Shown here: piece by piece, positions 8,998 through 19,208 of the stretch | Layout of the letters: each line of letters begins with the position of its first letter | Position numbering within the stretch: position 1 is the first letter of the stretch | Assembly: GCA_050485485.1 (NCBI GenBank) | Contig: JBJHBM010000002.1 | Span: forward strand, 102,324 to 166,323 | From: WHSO01 sp050485485 | GTDB taxonomy: Bacteria; Pseudomonadota; Alphaproteobacteria; SMXQ01 | Direction of reading: 5' to 3' | Length of the DNA: 64,000 nucleotides | Notes under the pieces: generated by a model | What the model was told of the DNA's origin: nothing | Seen by the model: the letters and a program-made list of their open reading frames with translations, nothing else | Database searches by the model: none | Program-made: the position numbers and the translations under genes

Positions 8998-9693
8998 ATG
9001 CTGGCGGTCGAGAACGTCGATCTGTTCTACGGCGCCGCCCAGGCGCTGCGCCGCGTCTCGGTCACGGCCGAGCCCGGCAAGGTCACCTGCGTCATGGGGC
9101 GCAACGGGGTCGGCAAGACCAGCCTGCTGCGCGCGCTGGTCGGGCTGCAGCCGATCCGGGCCGGGCGCATCGGCTGGGAGGGGGCGGACATCTCCGGCCT
9201 GCCGCCGCACGCGCGCGCGGCGCGCGGCATCGCCTACGTGCCGCAGGGGCGCGAGATCTTCCCGCTGCTGACCGTGCAGGAGAACCTGATGGTGGGCTAT
9301 GCGCGGCTTCCGCGCGCGCAGCGCTTCGTGCCCGACGAGATCTTCGAGCTGTTCCCGGTGCTCGCCGACATGCTCTCGCGGCGCGGGGGCGACCTCTCGG
9401 GCGGCCAGCAGCAGCAGCTCGCCCTCGCGCGCGCGCTGGTGACGCGCCCGCGCCTCCTGGTGCTCGACGAGCCGACCGAGGGTATCCAGCCCTCCATCAT
9501 CAAGGACATCGAGCGCGTGATCCGGCGCCTCGCCGCGCGCGGCGACATGGCGATCCTGCTGGTGGAGCAGTATTTCGAGTTCGCCCGCGACCTCGCCGAC
9601 CTGTTCGCGGTGATGGACCGCGGCGAGGTGGTGCTGTCGGGCGCGCGCGCCGACATGGTGGAGGCGGACGTGCGCCGCTTCCTGGTGGTCTGA
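8998..9693 (+). CDS. urtE: urea ABC transporter, ATPase UrtE
   Basis: 231 residues, LivF-like ATPase with Walker A GRNGVGKTS, Q-loop YVPQGREIFPLLTVQENL, signature LSGGQQQQLALARAL and Walker B LLVLDEPTEGIQPS. The start lies one base after the urtD stop. The stop overlaps the ureD ATG (TGATG), which joins the transport genes directly to the urease genes. Confidence 0.96.
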   Translation: MLAVENVDLFYGAAQALRRVSVTAEPGKVTCVMGRNGVGKTSLLRALVGLQPIRAGRIGWEGADISGLPPHARAARGIAYVPQGREIFPLLTVQENLMVGYARLPRAQRFVPDEIFELFPVLADMLSRRGGDLSGGQQQQLALARALVTRPRLLVLDEPTEGIQPSIIKDIERVIRRLAARGDMAILLVEQYFEFARDLADLFAVMDRGEVVLSGARADMVEADVRRFLVV

Positions 9694-10628
9694 TGGACGC
9701 GCCGGCCGCGATGCCGGATCTTCCCGCGCCCGCGCGCGGGGCCCAGGCTTTGCCCGCGCTGGAGCGCGGGGAGGGCGCCGCCGAGATCGGCTTCGCTGTG
9801 CGCGGCGGCGCGACCCGGCTCGCCCATCTCTACCAGCGCGCGCCGTGCCGGGTGCTGTCGCCGCGCGTGGCGGCGGGGGAACCGCTCCAGGCCGTAATGG
9901 TGACCACCTCGGGCGGGCTCGCCTGCGGCGACCGCCTGCGGCTCGCGCTCGCGGCCGGGGCGGGGACGGCGGCCCAGGTCGCGACCCAGGCGGCGGAGAA
10001 GGTCTACCGCGCCCGGGGCGCCGATCCCGCGCGCGTCGACTGCGCCCTCGAGGCCGCGGCCGGAGCGTGGCTCGAATGGCTGCCCCAGGAGACCATCCTG
10101 TTCGACGGCGCCCGGCTCGCGCGCCGTACCCGCGCCGAGGTCGCGCCGGGGGCGCGCCTGCTCGCCTGCGAGCAGGTGGTGCTGGGGCGCGTCGCGATGG
10201 GGGAATCGTTCGTGCGCGGCGCGCTCCACGACCGCTGGGAAGTGTTCCGCGGCGGCCGGCTCGCGTGGTGCGACGCGCTCGCGCTCGGGGACGGAGGCGC
10301 GGACGGGGACGCGGACGGGGCTGCCGGGCCGCGCGCGGCCCCCTGGGGCCTCGCCGGGGCCGCGTCGCTCGCCACCCTCCTCTATGTCGCCGACGACGCG
10401 CCCGCCCGGCTCGGGGACGCGCGCGCGATCCTCGCCGCGGCCCTCGACGGCGCCGGGGGGGACGGGGCGGAGGCCCGCGGGGCGGCCACCGTCGTCAACG
10501 GGGTGCTGGTGGCGCGCGCGCTCGGGACGGCGCCGGCGGTGCGCGCGGTTTTAAGCGTGCTGGTTGCGAATTTTAGGGGATGCGCGGGAGGGTTTCAGGC
10601 GGCCGTCCCGCGCGTCTGGACGGTCTGA
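9693..10628 (+). CDS. ureD: urease accessory protein UreD
   Basis: 311 residues. UreD (UreH) binds apo-urease and, with UreF and UreG, forms the complex that inserts nickel. The N-terminal part has the family pattern: GAAEIGFAVRGGATRLAHLYQ, a CRVLSP segment and VTTSGGLACGDRL. ATQAAEKVYRA and WLEWLPQETILFDGARL follow. Its ATG overlaps the urtE stop. The middle contains a GAD-rich stretch (residues 204-214) that looks like a low-complexity insertion. Confidence 0.94.
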   Translation: MDAPAAMPDLPAPARGAQALPALERGEGAAEIGFAVRGGATRLAHLYQRAPCRVLSPRVAAGEPLQAVMVTTSGGLACGDRLRLALAAGAGTAAQVATQAAEKVYRARGADPARVDCALEAAAGAWLEWLPQETILFDGARLARRTRAEVAPGARLLACEQVVLGRVAMGESFVRGALHDRWEVFRGGRLAWCDALALGDGGADGDADGAAGPRAAPWGLAGAASLATLLYVADDAPARLGDARAILAAALDGAGGDGAEARGAATVVNGVLVARALGTAPAVRAVLSVLVANFRGCAGGFQAAVPRVWTV

Positions 10629-10642
10629 GGAAGGAGGCGGAC

Positions 10643-10945
10643 ATGCAGCTCACGCCGCGCGAAAAAGACAAGCTTTTCATCAGCATGGCGGCCGAGGTGG
10701 CGCGCCGCAGGCTGGCCCGCGGGGTGCGCCTCAACCACCCCGAAGCCATTGCCTTGATTACCGATTTCGTCGTCGAAGGCGCCCGCGACGGCCGCGCCGT
10801 CGCCGAGCTCATGCGCGACGGGGCCACCGTTCTCGCCCGCGACCAGGTGATGGAAGGCGTGCCCGAGATGATCCCCGAGATCCAGGTCGAAGCGACCTTT
10901 CCCGACGGCACCAAGCTCGTCACCGTCCACGAACCGATCCGCTGA
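10643..10945 (+). CDS. ureA: urease gamma subunit UreA
   Basis: 100 residues, the standard length of a separate gamma subunit. It begins MQLTPREKDKLFISMAAEVA, contains LNHPEAIALITDFVVEGARDG, and ends PDGTKLVTVHEPIR. AAGGAGG lies upstream of the ATG at 10643. It is a structural part of the cytoplasmic (alpha-beta-gamma)3 urease. Confidence 0.97.
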   Translation: MQLTPREKDKLFISMAAEVARRRLARGVRLNHPEAIALITDFVVEGARDGRAVAELMRDGATVLARDQVMEGVPEMIPEIQVEATFPDGTKLVTVHEPIR

Positions 10946-10955
10946 GGAGACACGC

Positions 10956-11269
10956 ATGATCCCGGGCGAAATCATCCCCGCCGCCGGCGAGATCGAGCTC
11001 AATGCCGGGCGCGACGCGATCGAGATCGCGGTCGCCAATACCGGAGATCGGCCGATCCAGGTCGGCAGCCATTACCATTTCTTCGAGACCAACCCGGCGT
11101 TGTCCTTCGACCGCGCCCTCGCGCGCGGGATGCGGCTCGACATCCCGTCCGGCACCGCGGTCAGGTTCGAACCCGGCCAGACCCGCACCGTGCGGCTGAT
11201 CCCCTATGCCGGCGCCCGCGTGGTCCACGGCTTCAGGGCCGGGATCAAGGGGCCGCTGGGAGGCGCGCG

Positions 11270-11273
<4 letters not shown>
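10956..11273 (+). CDS. ureB: urease beta subunit UreB
   Basis: 105 residues, the standard length. It begins MIPGEIIPAAGEIELN and carries VGSHYHFFETNPAL and RLDIPSGTAVRFEPGQ, all typical of UreB. It starts 10 bases after ureA and its stop overlaps the ureC ATG (ATGA). Confidence 0.97.
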
Positions 11274-12982
<1,709 letters not shown>

Positions 12983-12993
12983 GGAGGCGAAGG

Positions 12994-13488
12994 ATGGAAC
13001 GGGTCACGGAGATTCTTCCTGCAGGTGCCTGGCCGCGGGCGGTGGCCGAGGACGTGGTTCGGCTCGCCTACGACGACCGCCTGCGGCGCCGCAAGTGTCA
13101 CGTGGGCGCCAGTGGTCGTGCCTTCCTGCTCGACCTCCCGGACGTGCGGCTGCTCGCCGACGGCGACGGGTTGCGGCTCGCCTCGGGCACGGTCATCGCC
13201 GTGGAGGCGCTGCCGGAAGCGCTGCTGGAAGTCGCGGGCGATCCCGCGCTCCTCGCGCGCGTCGCCTGGCATCTCGGCAACCGTCACGTCGCCGTCGAGG
13301 TCGGACGGGGCACGCTCCGGCTGCGCGAGGACAAGGTGACGGCGGACCTGCTCGCGCGGCTCGGCGTGTGTGCCGTGCCCCTGTCGGCGCCGTTCAACCC
13401 GGAAGGCGGCGCCCACGGCGCGCTCGGCCACGACCGCGCGCCCACCCATACCCATCCGTATCCGCACATCCGGGGCGTGCCGGGATGA
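12994..13488 (+). CDS. ureE: urease accessory protein UreE, nickel metallochaperone
   Basis: 164 residues from the ATG at 12994 (GAGGAGG upstream). The N-terminal domain carries RRRKCHVGASGRAFLLDL, and the second domain has LARVAWHLGNRHVAVEV, whose conserved HLGNRH contributes the dimer nickel site. The C-terminus is His-rich (HGALGHDRAP followed by THTHPYPH), giving extra nickel capacity. UreE hands nickel to UreG. The stop overlaps the ureF start (ATGA). Confidence 0.95.
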   Translation: MERVTEILPAGAWPRAVAEDVVRLAYDDRLRRRKCHVGASGRAFLLDLPDVRLLADGDGLRLASGTVIAVEALPEALLEVAGDPALLARVAWHLGNRHVAVEVGRGTLRLREDKVTADLLARLGVCAVPLSAPFNPEGGAHGALGHDRAPTHTHPYPHIRGVPG

Positions 13489-14165
13489 CCGGCGGCGCCG
13501 CGCTCTATCGCCTGCTCAACTGGCTGTCGCCGGCCTATCCGGTCGGCGCCTTCGCCTATAGCCACGGCCTCGAATGGGCAGTGGACTCGGGTGCAGTCCA
13601 CGACCGCGCGTCGCTCGCGGACTGGATTGCCGGCATCCTCCGTCACGGCGCCGGGCGCGTGGACGGCGCGCTGTTCGCCGCCGCCTGGCGCGCGGGGGCT
13701 GCCCGGGACGATGCGGCGCTCGACGCCGTCGCAGCCCTCGCGCTCGCCTGGCGCGGCACCGCCGAGACGGCGCTCGAAAGCATGGCCCAAGGCACCGCCT
13801 TCGCGGGCACGACCGTCGCCGCCTGGGGGGATGCGAGGCTCGGCGGTCTGCTCGGCCGTCATGAGGGGCGTGTGACGCTCCCCGTGGCGGCCGGGCTCGC
13901 GCTCTCCCCCGACGTCCCGCTCGACGAAGCCCTGCTTGCCTATTTCACGGCCTTCGCCGCGAACCTCGCGAGCGCGGGTGTGCGGTTGGTGCCGCTCGGC
14001 CAGACCGACGGGCAGATGGCACTTGCCGCGCTCGAGCCGGCGGTTGCCGCGGCGGCGCGTGCCGGCGCTACGGCCGACCTCGGTACCCTCGGCACGGCGG
14101 CGCCGATGGCCGATCTCGCCAGCATGCTCCACGAAACCCAATACACGAGGATTTTCCGGTCATGA
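13485..14165 (+). CDS. ureF: urease accessory protein UreF
   Basis: 226 residues, all-helical UreF. Family marks are LLNWLSPAYPVGAFAYSHGLEWAV near the N-terminus and, late in the protein, the SAGVRLVPLGQTDGQ segment. It ends in MADLASMLHETQYTRIFRS, the C-terminal region that contacts UreG. It acts with UreD as GTPase-gating partner of UreG during nickel insertion. Both ends overlap neighbours by ATGA junctions. Confidence 0.95.
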   Translation: MTGGAALYRLLNWLSPAYPVGAFAYSHGLEWAVDSGAVHDRASLADWIAGILRHGAGRVDGALFAAAWRAGAARDDAALDAVAALALAWRGTAETALESMAQGTAFAGTTVAAWGDARLGGLLGRHEGRVTLPVAAGLALSPDVPLDEALLAYFTAFAANLASAGVRLVPLGQTDGQMALAALEPAVAAAARAGATADLGTLGTAAPMADLASMLHETQYTRIFRS

Positions 14166-14818
14166 TCCGACTCGAAAGCCTTCCCCTCCAGGCCGGTCCC
14201 CTGCGCGTCGGCATCGGTGGCCCGGTGGGCTCCGGCAAGACGGCGCTGGTGGAGCACCTGTGCCGGGCGATGCGCGACGCCTTCGATATCGCCGTGGTGA
14301 CCAACGACATCTACACGCGTGAGGACGCGGAGTTCCTGACCCGCGCGGGCGCGCTCGCCCCGGAGCGGATCGCCGGCGTCGAAACCGGCGGTTGCCCGCA
14401 CACCGCGATCCGCGAGGACGCTTCCATGAACCTCGCCGCGGTGGCGGAGATGTGCGCGCGGTTTCCGGGCCTCGACGTGGTGTTCGTGGAATCGGGCGGC
14501 GACAACCTGACCGCCACGTTTTCGCCGGAACTCGCCGACATCACGCTCTACGTCATCGACGTTTCGGCGGGCGACAAGATCCCGCGCAAGGGCGGCCCCG
14601 GCATCACGCGCTCGGATCTGCTCGTCATCAACAAGATCGACCTCGCGCCGCTGGTGGGCGCGGACCTCGGTGTGATGGAGCGCGACGCGCGCCGGATGCG
14701 CGGGCCGCGCCCGTTCCTGTTCACCAACCTCAAGGAGAACCGGGGCGTCGCCGAGATCGTGGACTTCCTGGTGCGCGAGGGCGGGCTCGGGCCTGCCCGT
14801 GGCGCGGCCGGCGCCTAG
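14162..14818 (+). CDS. ureG: urease accessory protein UreG, GTPase
   Basis: 218 residues. The P-loop GGPVGSGKTALVEHL lies near residues 19-33. NDIYTREDAEFL, ETGGCPHTAIREDAS (with the nickel-binding Cys-Pro-His) and VINKIDLAPLVGADL (G4 motif) follow. It supplies GTP-driven nickel delivery to urease. Last gene of the rightward operon. Its TAG at 14816-14818 lies one base from the stop of the opposing gene, with no terminator between them. Confidence 0.97.
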   Translation: MIRLESLPLQAGPLRVGIGGPVGSGKTALVEHLCRAMRDAFDIAVVTNDIYTREDAEFLTRAGALAPERIAGVETGGCPHTAIREDASMNLAAVAEMCARFPGLDVVFVESGGDNLTATFSPELADITLYVIDVSAGDKIPRKGGPGITRSDLLVINKIDLAPLVGADLGVMERDARRMRGPRPFLFTNLKENRGVAEIVDFLVREGGLGPARGAAGA

Positions 14819-14819
14819 C

Positions 14820-15185
14820 CTAGGAGGCCTTTCCCTCGGCGTGGGCGTGGCCGCCGTGGCCGTCCGCCGTGTGAAGCACGTCGTCGAGCGGCAGTTCCAC
14901 CCCACCCGTTGCCGAGACATAGACGAAGGTGAGCCGGGTCGTCCGCGTCACCAGCACACCCGGTAGCGGCTGGTAGCTGAGCTCGCGCGTCCCGAAGCCG
15001 GGCGCGGTCGAGCCCACCCGGTAGCGGTCGTCGAGCCGCACCTCGATCAGCCTGAGGGCCGTCCCGTCGCGCCCCGCGAGCGTCAACGGGATGCGCGCGA
15101 GGGCGAGGAAGGCGCGCTTGTCGGGCGCCTCACGGAAGCCCGCGACGAAGGCATCCTCGATCACGGCATGTTCTTCGGCGTCCAT
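14820..15185 (-). CDS. small protein with His-rich tail, last gene of the guanidine operon
   Basis: 121 residues from the ATG at 15185, preceded by GAGGGAGGG. I do not recognise a named family. The body is acidic to neutral, with a beta-rich centre (LTLAGRDGTALRLIEVRLDD, then VTRTTRLTFVYVSATGGVELPLDDV). It ends in a His-rich tail, LHTADGHGGHAHAEG, containing five histidines. It follows the ureohydrolase by 11 bases, so it is almost certainly co-expressed. Nickel guanidine hydrolases of cyanobacteria need helper proteins, and no hypA/hypB is present here. A metal-handling or activating role is therefore an attractive but untested idea. Confidence 0.8.
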   Translation of the reverse strand: MDAEEHAVIEDAFVAGFREAPDKRAFLALARIPLTLAGRDGTALRLIEVRLDDRYRVGSTAPGFGTRELSYQPLPGVLVTRTTRLTFVYVSATGGVELPLDDVLHTADGHGGHAHAEGKAS

Positions 15186-15196
15186 CTGTCCCTCCC

Positions 15197-16399
15197 TCAG
15201 TACGCGACCGGCCTGTCGATGATCGCCTTGTGGGCGCCGAGCTTGCCGTGCGCCACAAGCGTGCCGAGCACGTCCACGATCACGCGCACGCCGAACAGCG
15301 AGGTGATGTCGGAGATGTCGTAGGGCGGCGAGACCTCCACCACCTCGAGTCCGCACAGGCCTTCGGCGGCGATCTTGCCCACCAGCGACAGCACCTCGCG
15401 CGGCAGGAAGCCGCCGGGTTCGGGCCAGCCGGTGCCGGGCACGAAACCGCAGTCCACGCAGTCGATGTCGAAACTCATGTAGACCGCGTCGGCGTCTTTC
15501 CAGGCGAGCTCCAGCGCCACCTCGGCGGCCTTGTCGATGCCCATCTCCTCGACGTCGCGCATGGTAAGGACGTTGGTGTTGCGCGCCCTGATCTGCTCGA
15601 CCGCCTCGCGCGGCACCTGCCAGCCGCCGATGCCGATCTGCACCAGGTTGACGGCCGGCACGTTGGGCAGGTTGGTGGCGTGGAACCAGGGCGTGGTATG
15701 CATCCGTTCGTCGAGGTCCTTTTCCTGGATATCGGCATGACGATCGAAATGGACGATGCCGATGCGCTTCGACGTGCATTGGGCGACGCCCCGCACGGTC
15801 GGAAAGCCGATCGAATGGTCGCCGCCGAGGATGATCGGCATGGCACCCGACGAGAAGACATGGGCGACGGCGCGGCTGATCTGGTCGAAGCTCTTTTCCA
15901 GGTTCGCGGGAATCGTGAACACGTCGCCTGCGTCGCAGAGCGTCATCTGCTCGCGCAGATCCACGCCCAGCTCGTAGTTGTAGGGCGTGTAGAGCGCCGA
16001 GATGCGCCGCATGCCCTGGGGTCCGAAGCGGGTGCCAGGACGGTAGGTGGTGCCGCCGTCGAAGGGCACGCCGATCACGGCGGCGTCGAAGCGGCCGACC
16101 TGGCGCACGTCCTCGGTGTAGGGTGCCTTGAGAAAGGTGTTGATGCCTGCGAAGTGAGGCAGTTCGCCGCGCGCGAAGGTCGGGATCGTGCGGTCGCCGA
16201 TGCTGGGCGCCGCCTCGAGGCCGAGCTCGAGCCCGCGCGCCACCTCGGCCTTCCAGGCGTCGTGGGAGATGCCGGCCTCCGCCATCGCGGCCTTCCAGCC
16301 GCGCGCCTGCATCTTGTCGAAGCTCGGGTGATGGCGGCGGTGCTCGTGGCGGAGCGCGCTGCGGTGGCGCGGATGCGCGTGTCTTTCCTTTGGGGTCAT
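15197..16399 (-). CDS. gdmH: ureohydrolase, probable nickel-dependent guanidine hydrolase (GdmH type)
   Basis: 400 residues, longer than agmatinases (about 310-350) because of an N-terminal extension, as in cyanobacterial guanidine hydrolases. All six binuclear metal ligands are visible: H195 in GGDHS, D219, H221 and D223 in HFDRHADIQ, and D311 and D313 in SFDIDCVD. MHTTPWFHATNLPNVP and PGTGWPEPGGFLP surround the pocket. Predicted reaction: guanidine + water to urea + ammonia. The call over agmatinase or arginase rests on the guanidine-I riboswitch, the dedicated transporter genes upstream and the convergent urease operon. It begins inside the ATPase stop (ATGA). Biochemical specificity is not proven by sequence. 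Confidence 0.85.
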   Translation of the reverse strand: MTPKERHAHPRHRSALRHEHRRHHPSFDKMQARGWKAAMAEAGISHDAWKAEVARGLELGLEAAPSIGDRTIPTFARGELPHFAGINTFLKAPYTEDVRQVGRFDAAVIGVPFDGGTTYRPGTRFGPQGMRRISALYTPYNYELGVDLREQMTLCDAGDVFTIPANLEKSFDQISRAVAHVFSSGAMPIILGGDHSIGFPTVRGVAQCTSKRIGIVHFDRHADIQEKDLDERMHTTPWFHATNLPNVPAVNLVQIGIGGWQVPREAVEQIRARNTNVLTMRDVEEMGIDKAAEVALELAWKDADAVYMSFDIDCVDCGFVPGTGWPEPGGFLPREVLSLVGKIAAEGLCGLEVVEVSPPYDISDITSLFGVRVIVDVLGTLVAHGKLGAHKAIIDRPVAY

Positions 16400-17160
16400 G
16401 CCTCGTCTCCCGTGGTGGGTGGAATGGTCGGCAGCCGGCGGTTGCGCTCCAGCGGCACGTCGTAGGTGATGGTGGCGCCGTAGGCTTCGGGCGCATGGGG
16501 GTCGGCCCGCCACTTGTCGAAGACGACAAGGCGCGTGGCGAGCGCGAATCCTTCCTTGATGTCGTGGGTCACCATGAACACCGTCATGTCGCAGGTCTCC
16601 CAGAGCTTCAGGATGAGCTCGTGCATCTGTGCCTTGGTGCCGACGTCGAGCGCGCCGAAGGGCTCGTCAAGCAGCAGGACGCGCGGCTTGGACACGAGCG
16701 CTTGGGCGATGGCGAGACGCTGCTGCATGCCGCCCGAAAGCTCGGCCGGGTACTTGTCGCGTGCGTGCGCAAGCCCGACTTCGTGGAGCATCTCGTCGGC
16801 CTCCGCCAGCGTGCGGCGCTTGGCGGCGCCGAACAGGCGGCCGAGGAACCGCGATTGACGGAACTCGAGGCCGAGCGCCACGTTCTGCAGCGCGGTCAGG
16901 TGCGGGAACACCGAATAGCGCTGGAACACCACGCCGCGGTCGGGGCCGGGCTCGAGCGGCAGCGGCTCGCCCCCGATCAGGATTTCGCCGCGCGAGGGCT
17001 TCTCCTGGCTCAGCAGCATGCGCAGGAAGGTGGTCTTGCCGCAGCCCGAGGCGCCGACGATGGCGCAGAAGCTGTGGGGCGGCAGGGTCAGGTTGACGCG
17101 CTCCAGCACGCTCTGGCCGTCGTAGGATTTCCACAGGTTGCGGATGGCGACGGCGGTCAT
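16396..17160 (-). CDS. guanidine-type ABC transporter, ATPase (TauB/SsuB-like)
   Basis: 254 residues. Walker A GASGCGKTT lies near residues 36-44, Q-loop GVVFQRYSVFPHLTALQNV, signature LSGGMQQRLAIAQAL and Walker B LLLDEPFGALD, then MVTHDIKEGFALATRL. It belongs to the nitrate/sulfonate/taurine importer class. Both junctions are ATGA overlaps (permease before, ureohydrolase after), so translation is coupled. The substrate is inferred to be guanidine from the leader riboswitch and the companion binding protein. Confidence 0.92.
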   Translation of the reverse strand: MTAVAIRNLWKSYDGQSVLERVNLTLPPHSFCAIVGASGCGKTTFLRMLLSQEKPSRGEILIGGEPLPLEPGPDRGVVFQRYSVFPHLTALQNVALGLEFRQSRFLGRLFGAAKRRTLAEADEMLHEVGLAHARDKYPAELSGGMQQRLAIAQALVSKPRVLLLDEPFGALDVGTKAQMHELILKLWETCDMTVFMVTHDIKEGFALATRLVVFDKWRADPHAPEAYGATITYDVPLERNRRLPTIPPTTGDEA

Positions 17161-17978
17161 GAGCCGGTCCCTTCCCGCGACCAGCGGAAGCCGTAGCGCG
17201 CGAGCCGGCGCAGGACGATGTCCACGACGAAGGCGAGGAACGTGATCCACGCCACGTAGGGCAGGATGATGTCCATCGCCAGATAGCGCCTGACCAGGAA
17301 GATGCGGTAGCCGAGCCCTTCGGTCGAGGCGATGGCCTCGGCCGCGATCAGGAACAGCCAGGCCGGGCCGAGCGAGAGCCGCACGCCCGCGATCAGGCGC
17401 GGCAGCACCTGGGGCAGCACCACACGCAGCACGATGCGCCAGGTGCAGGCGCCGAGGGTCTGGGCCTTGATGATCAGTTCCTCCGGGATCGCCTGCACCC
17501 GGAACGCGAGGTCGCGAACCAGGAACGGTGCCACGCCGAGGACGATCAGGACCGCCTTGGAAAGCTCGCCGAGCCCGAAGGCGATGAACAGGATCGGGAG
17601 CACCGCCATGGGCGGAATCATGGACAGGACCGCGACGAACGGGGCAAGGCCGGCGCGCACGTAAGGAATCAGGCCGATTCCGATGCCGAAGGCGAGGCCG
17701 ATCGCGGTCGCCGCGCCGAGGCCGATCGCGAGACGCCTGAGGCTCGCGCCGGTGTCCTGCCACAGCAGCACGCGCCCGGTTCGGGGATCCTCCACCGCCG
17801 CCATCTGCCAGGCGGCGGTGGCGAGGCTGGCCGGGGACGGGAGCAGCTTGTCGTTGGGGTTTTCCGCGAGCCGGGTCGCGGACGCGGAAAGATAGATCGC
17901 GATCAGCAGCGCGAAGGGAAGGAGGCCGAGGAACAGGCGGCTGCCTTTCCCCGGCTCCCGGTTGATGATGCGGGCCAC
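17157..17978 (-). CDS. guanidine-type ABC transporter, permease (TauC/SsuC-like)
   Basis: 273 residues from a GTG at 17978; no upstream ATG fits. About six membrane helices are visible, beginning LFLGLLPFALLIAIYL. The coupling EAA loop reads FRVQAIPEELIIKAQTLGACTWRIVLRVVLP, and GPAWLFLIAAEAIASTEGLGY matches the conserved end of this permease class. It sits 50 bases after the binding-protein gene and overlaps the ATPase start. Inner-membrane channel of the same importer. Confidence 0.92.
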   Translation of the reverse strand: MARIINREPGKGSRLFLGLLPFALLIAIYLSASATRLAENPNDKLLPSPASLATAAWQMAAVEDPRTGRVLLWQDTGASLRRLAIGLGAATAIGLAFGIGIGLIPYVRAGLAPFVAVLSMIPPMAVLPILFIAFGLGELSKAVLIVLGVAPFLVRDLAFRVQAIPEELIIKAQTLGACTWRIVLRVVLPQVLPRLIAGVRLSLGPAWLFLIAAEAIASTEGLGYRIFLVRRYLAMDIILPYVAWITFLAFVVDIVLRRLARYGFRWSREGTGS

Positions 17979-18028
17979 GTTTGCCTCGTTTCCGCCCGGT
18001 TGGTCTTGGTTTGCGCGGCGCTATCCGT

Positions 18029-19114
18029 TCAGAGCTTGCCCTCGGCGGCCATGGACATGAACGCGGGGTCGAAGCGCAGCTTCACGTTGCCCTTGTCGCC
18101 CAGCACTTTTCCGCCCGGGAAGGCGATGCCGACCGCATCCTTGGACTTGGCGCCGGGCCCCAACAGCTGGTGCTCGAACGAGAACGCCGTGACGTAGTCC
18201 ATCGTCTTGACGAGATCCGGGCTGTTGACGAAGGCGACCGCGTCCTTCGGGGCATAGAACATGCGCGTGGTGGCGAGCTGGGCCTCGAAGCCGGCGAGGT
18301 CGGTGCCGGCCGCCTGGGCCATGGCCGTGCGCGCGGCCACCGCTTCCTTGCCGCTTCCCGACATGACCGACATGGTCTCGTACCAGGCGCCGACGAGCGC
18401 CATGCCGAACTTGGGGTTGGCTTTGAGCGTGTCGGTGTTGACCACCATCATGTCGATGATCTCGCCCGGTATCCGGGAGGAGTCGAACACTTTGGCGGCA
18501 CCTGGCACCTGGGCGACTTCGGCGAGCAGCGGGTTCCAGGTGACGACCGCGGTGACGGTGGGCGAGCTCGTGAAGGCGCTGACGATGTCGGCGTCGCCGG
18601 TATTGACCACGGTGATGTCGCGCTCCGTCATGCCGGCGGTCGAGAGCGCGCGGGCGAGCAGGTAGTGGGACACGGACAACTCGACCAGGTTGACGCGCTG
18701 GCCCTTGAGCGCCGCCACCGAATTGCCCTTCTTGAGGACGATGCCGTCGTTGCCGTTGGAGAAATCGCCGACGATGAGCGCGGTCGAATCGACCCCGCCC
18801 GCCGCCGGGATGGTGAGGGCGTCCATGTTGGTCATGGAGCAGCCGTCGAACTTGCCGGCGGTGTACTGGTTGATGGATTCGACATAGTCGTTGATCTGCA
18901 CGATGTTGACGCTGATTCCGTACTTGTCGGCCCATTTCTTCATAATGCCGGAATCGCTCATGTAGCCCCACGGCATCCAGCCGACGTAGATCGACCAGCA
19001 TACGTTGAAGTCCTTCTTCTCGGCTGCCCGCGCGTCCGCGGCCGCGAATGCCGTTGCCGCGAGCGCGAGGACCGCGACCGCTCGTGTCAGGAACTGGGTG
19101 GCTCGGTTCCGCAT
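18029..19114 (-). CDS. guanidine-type ABC transporter, periplasmic binding protein (urea-carboxylase-region family)
   Basis: 361 residues from the ATG at 19114 (AAAGGAGGA upstream). A signal peptide ends near ADARAAEKK. The mature protein has the pattern of the family named for the urea carboxylase region: FNVCWSIYVGWMPWGYM, GIMKKWADKYGI, VQINDYVESINQYTAGKFDG, then CSMTNMDALTIPAAGGVDSTA. Members often lie behind ykkC riboswitches and are now understood as guanidine binders. First gene of the leftward operon; the leader of about 217 bases contains the guanidine-I aptamer. Confidence 0.92.
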   Translation of the reverse strand: MRNRATQFLTRAVAVLALAATAFAAADARAAEKKDFNVCWSIYVGWMPWGYMSDSGIMKKWADKYGISVNIVQINDYVESINQYTAGKFDGCSMTNMDALTIPAAGGVDSTALIVGDFSNGNDGIVLKKGNSVAALKGQRVNLVELSVSHYLLARALSTAGMTERDITVVNTGDADIVSAFTSSPTVTAVVTWNPLLAEVAQVPGAAKVFDSSRIPGEIIDMMVVNTDTLKANPKFGMALVGAWYETMSVMSGSGKEAVAARTAMAQAAGTDLAGFEAQLATTRMFYAPKDAVAFVNSPDLVKTMDYVTAFSFEHQLLGPGAKSKDAVGIAFPGGKVLGDKGNVKLRFDPAFMSMAAEGKL

Positions 19115-19208
19115 GGAATCCTCCTTTGCTGCGCCGCCGGTTGCGAACGCTCGGGAGGAACACGGCCGTCGAGACAAGCCGTGAAAGCCCAAGCATTCAC
19201 GGTATGTG

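Noticed and set aside
15197..16399. Plain agmatinase or arginase call
   Set aside because: The riboswitch, transporter type and N-terminal extension favour guanidine as substrate, although the ligand set alone cannot decide.
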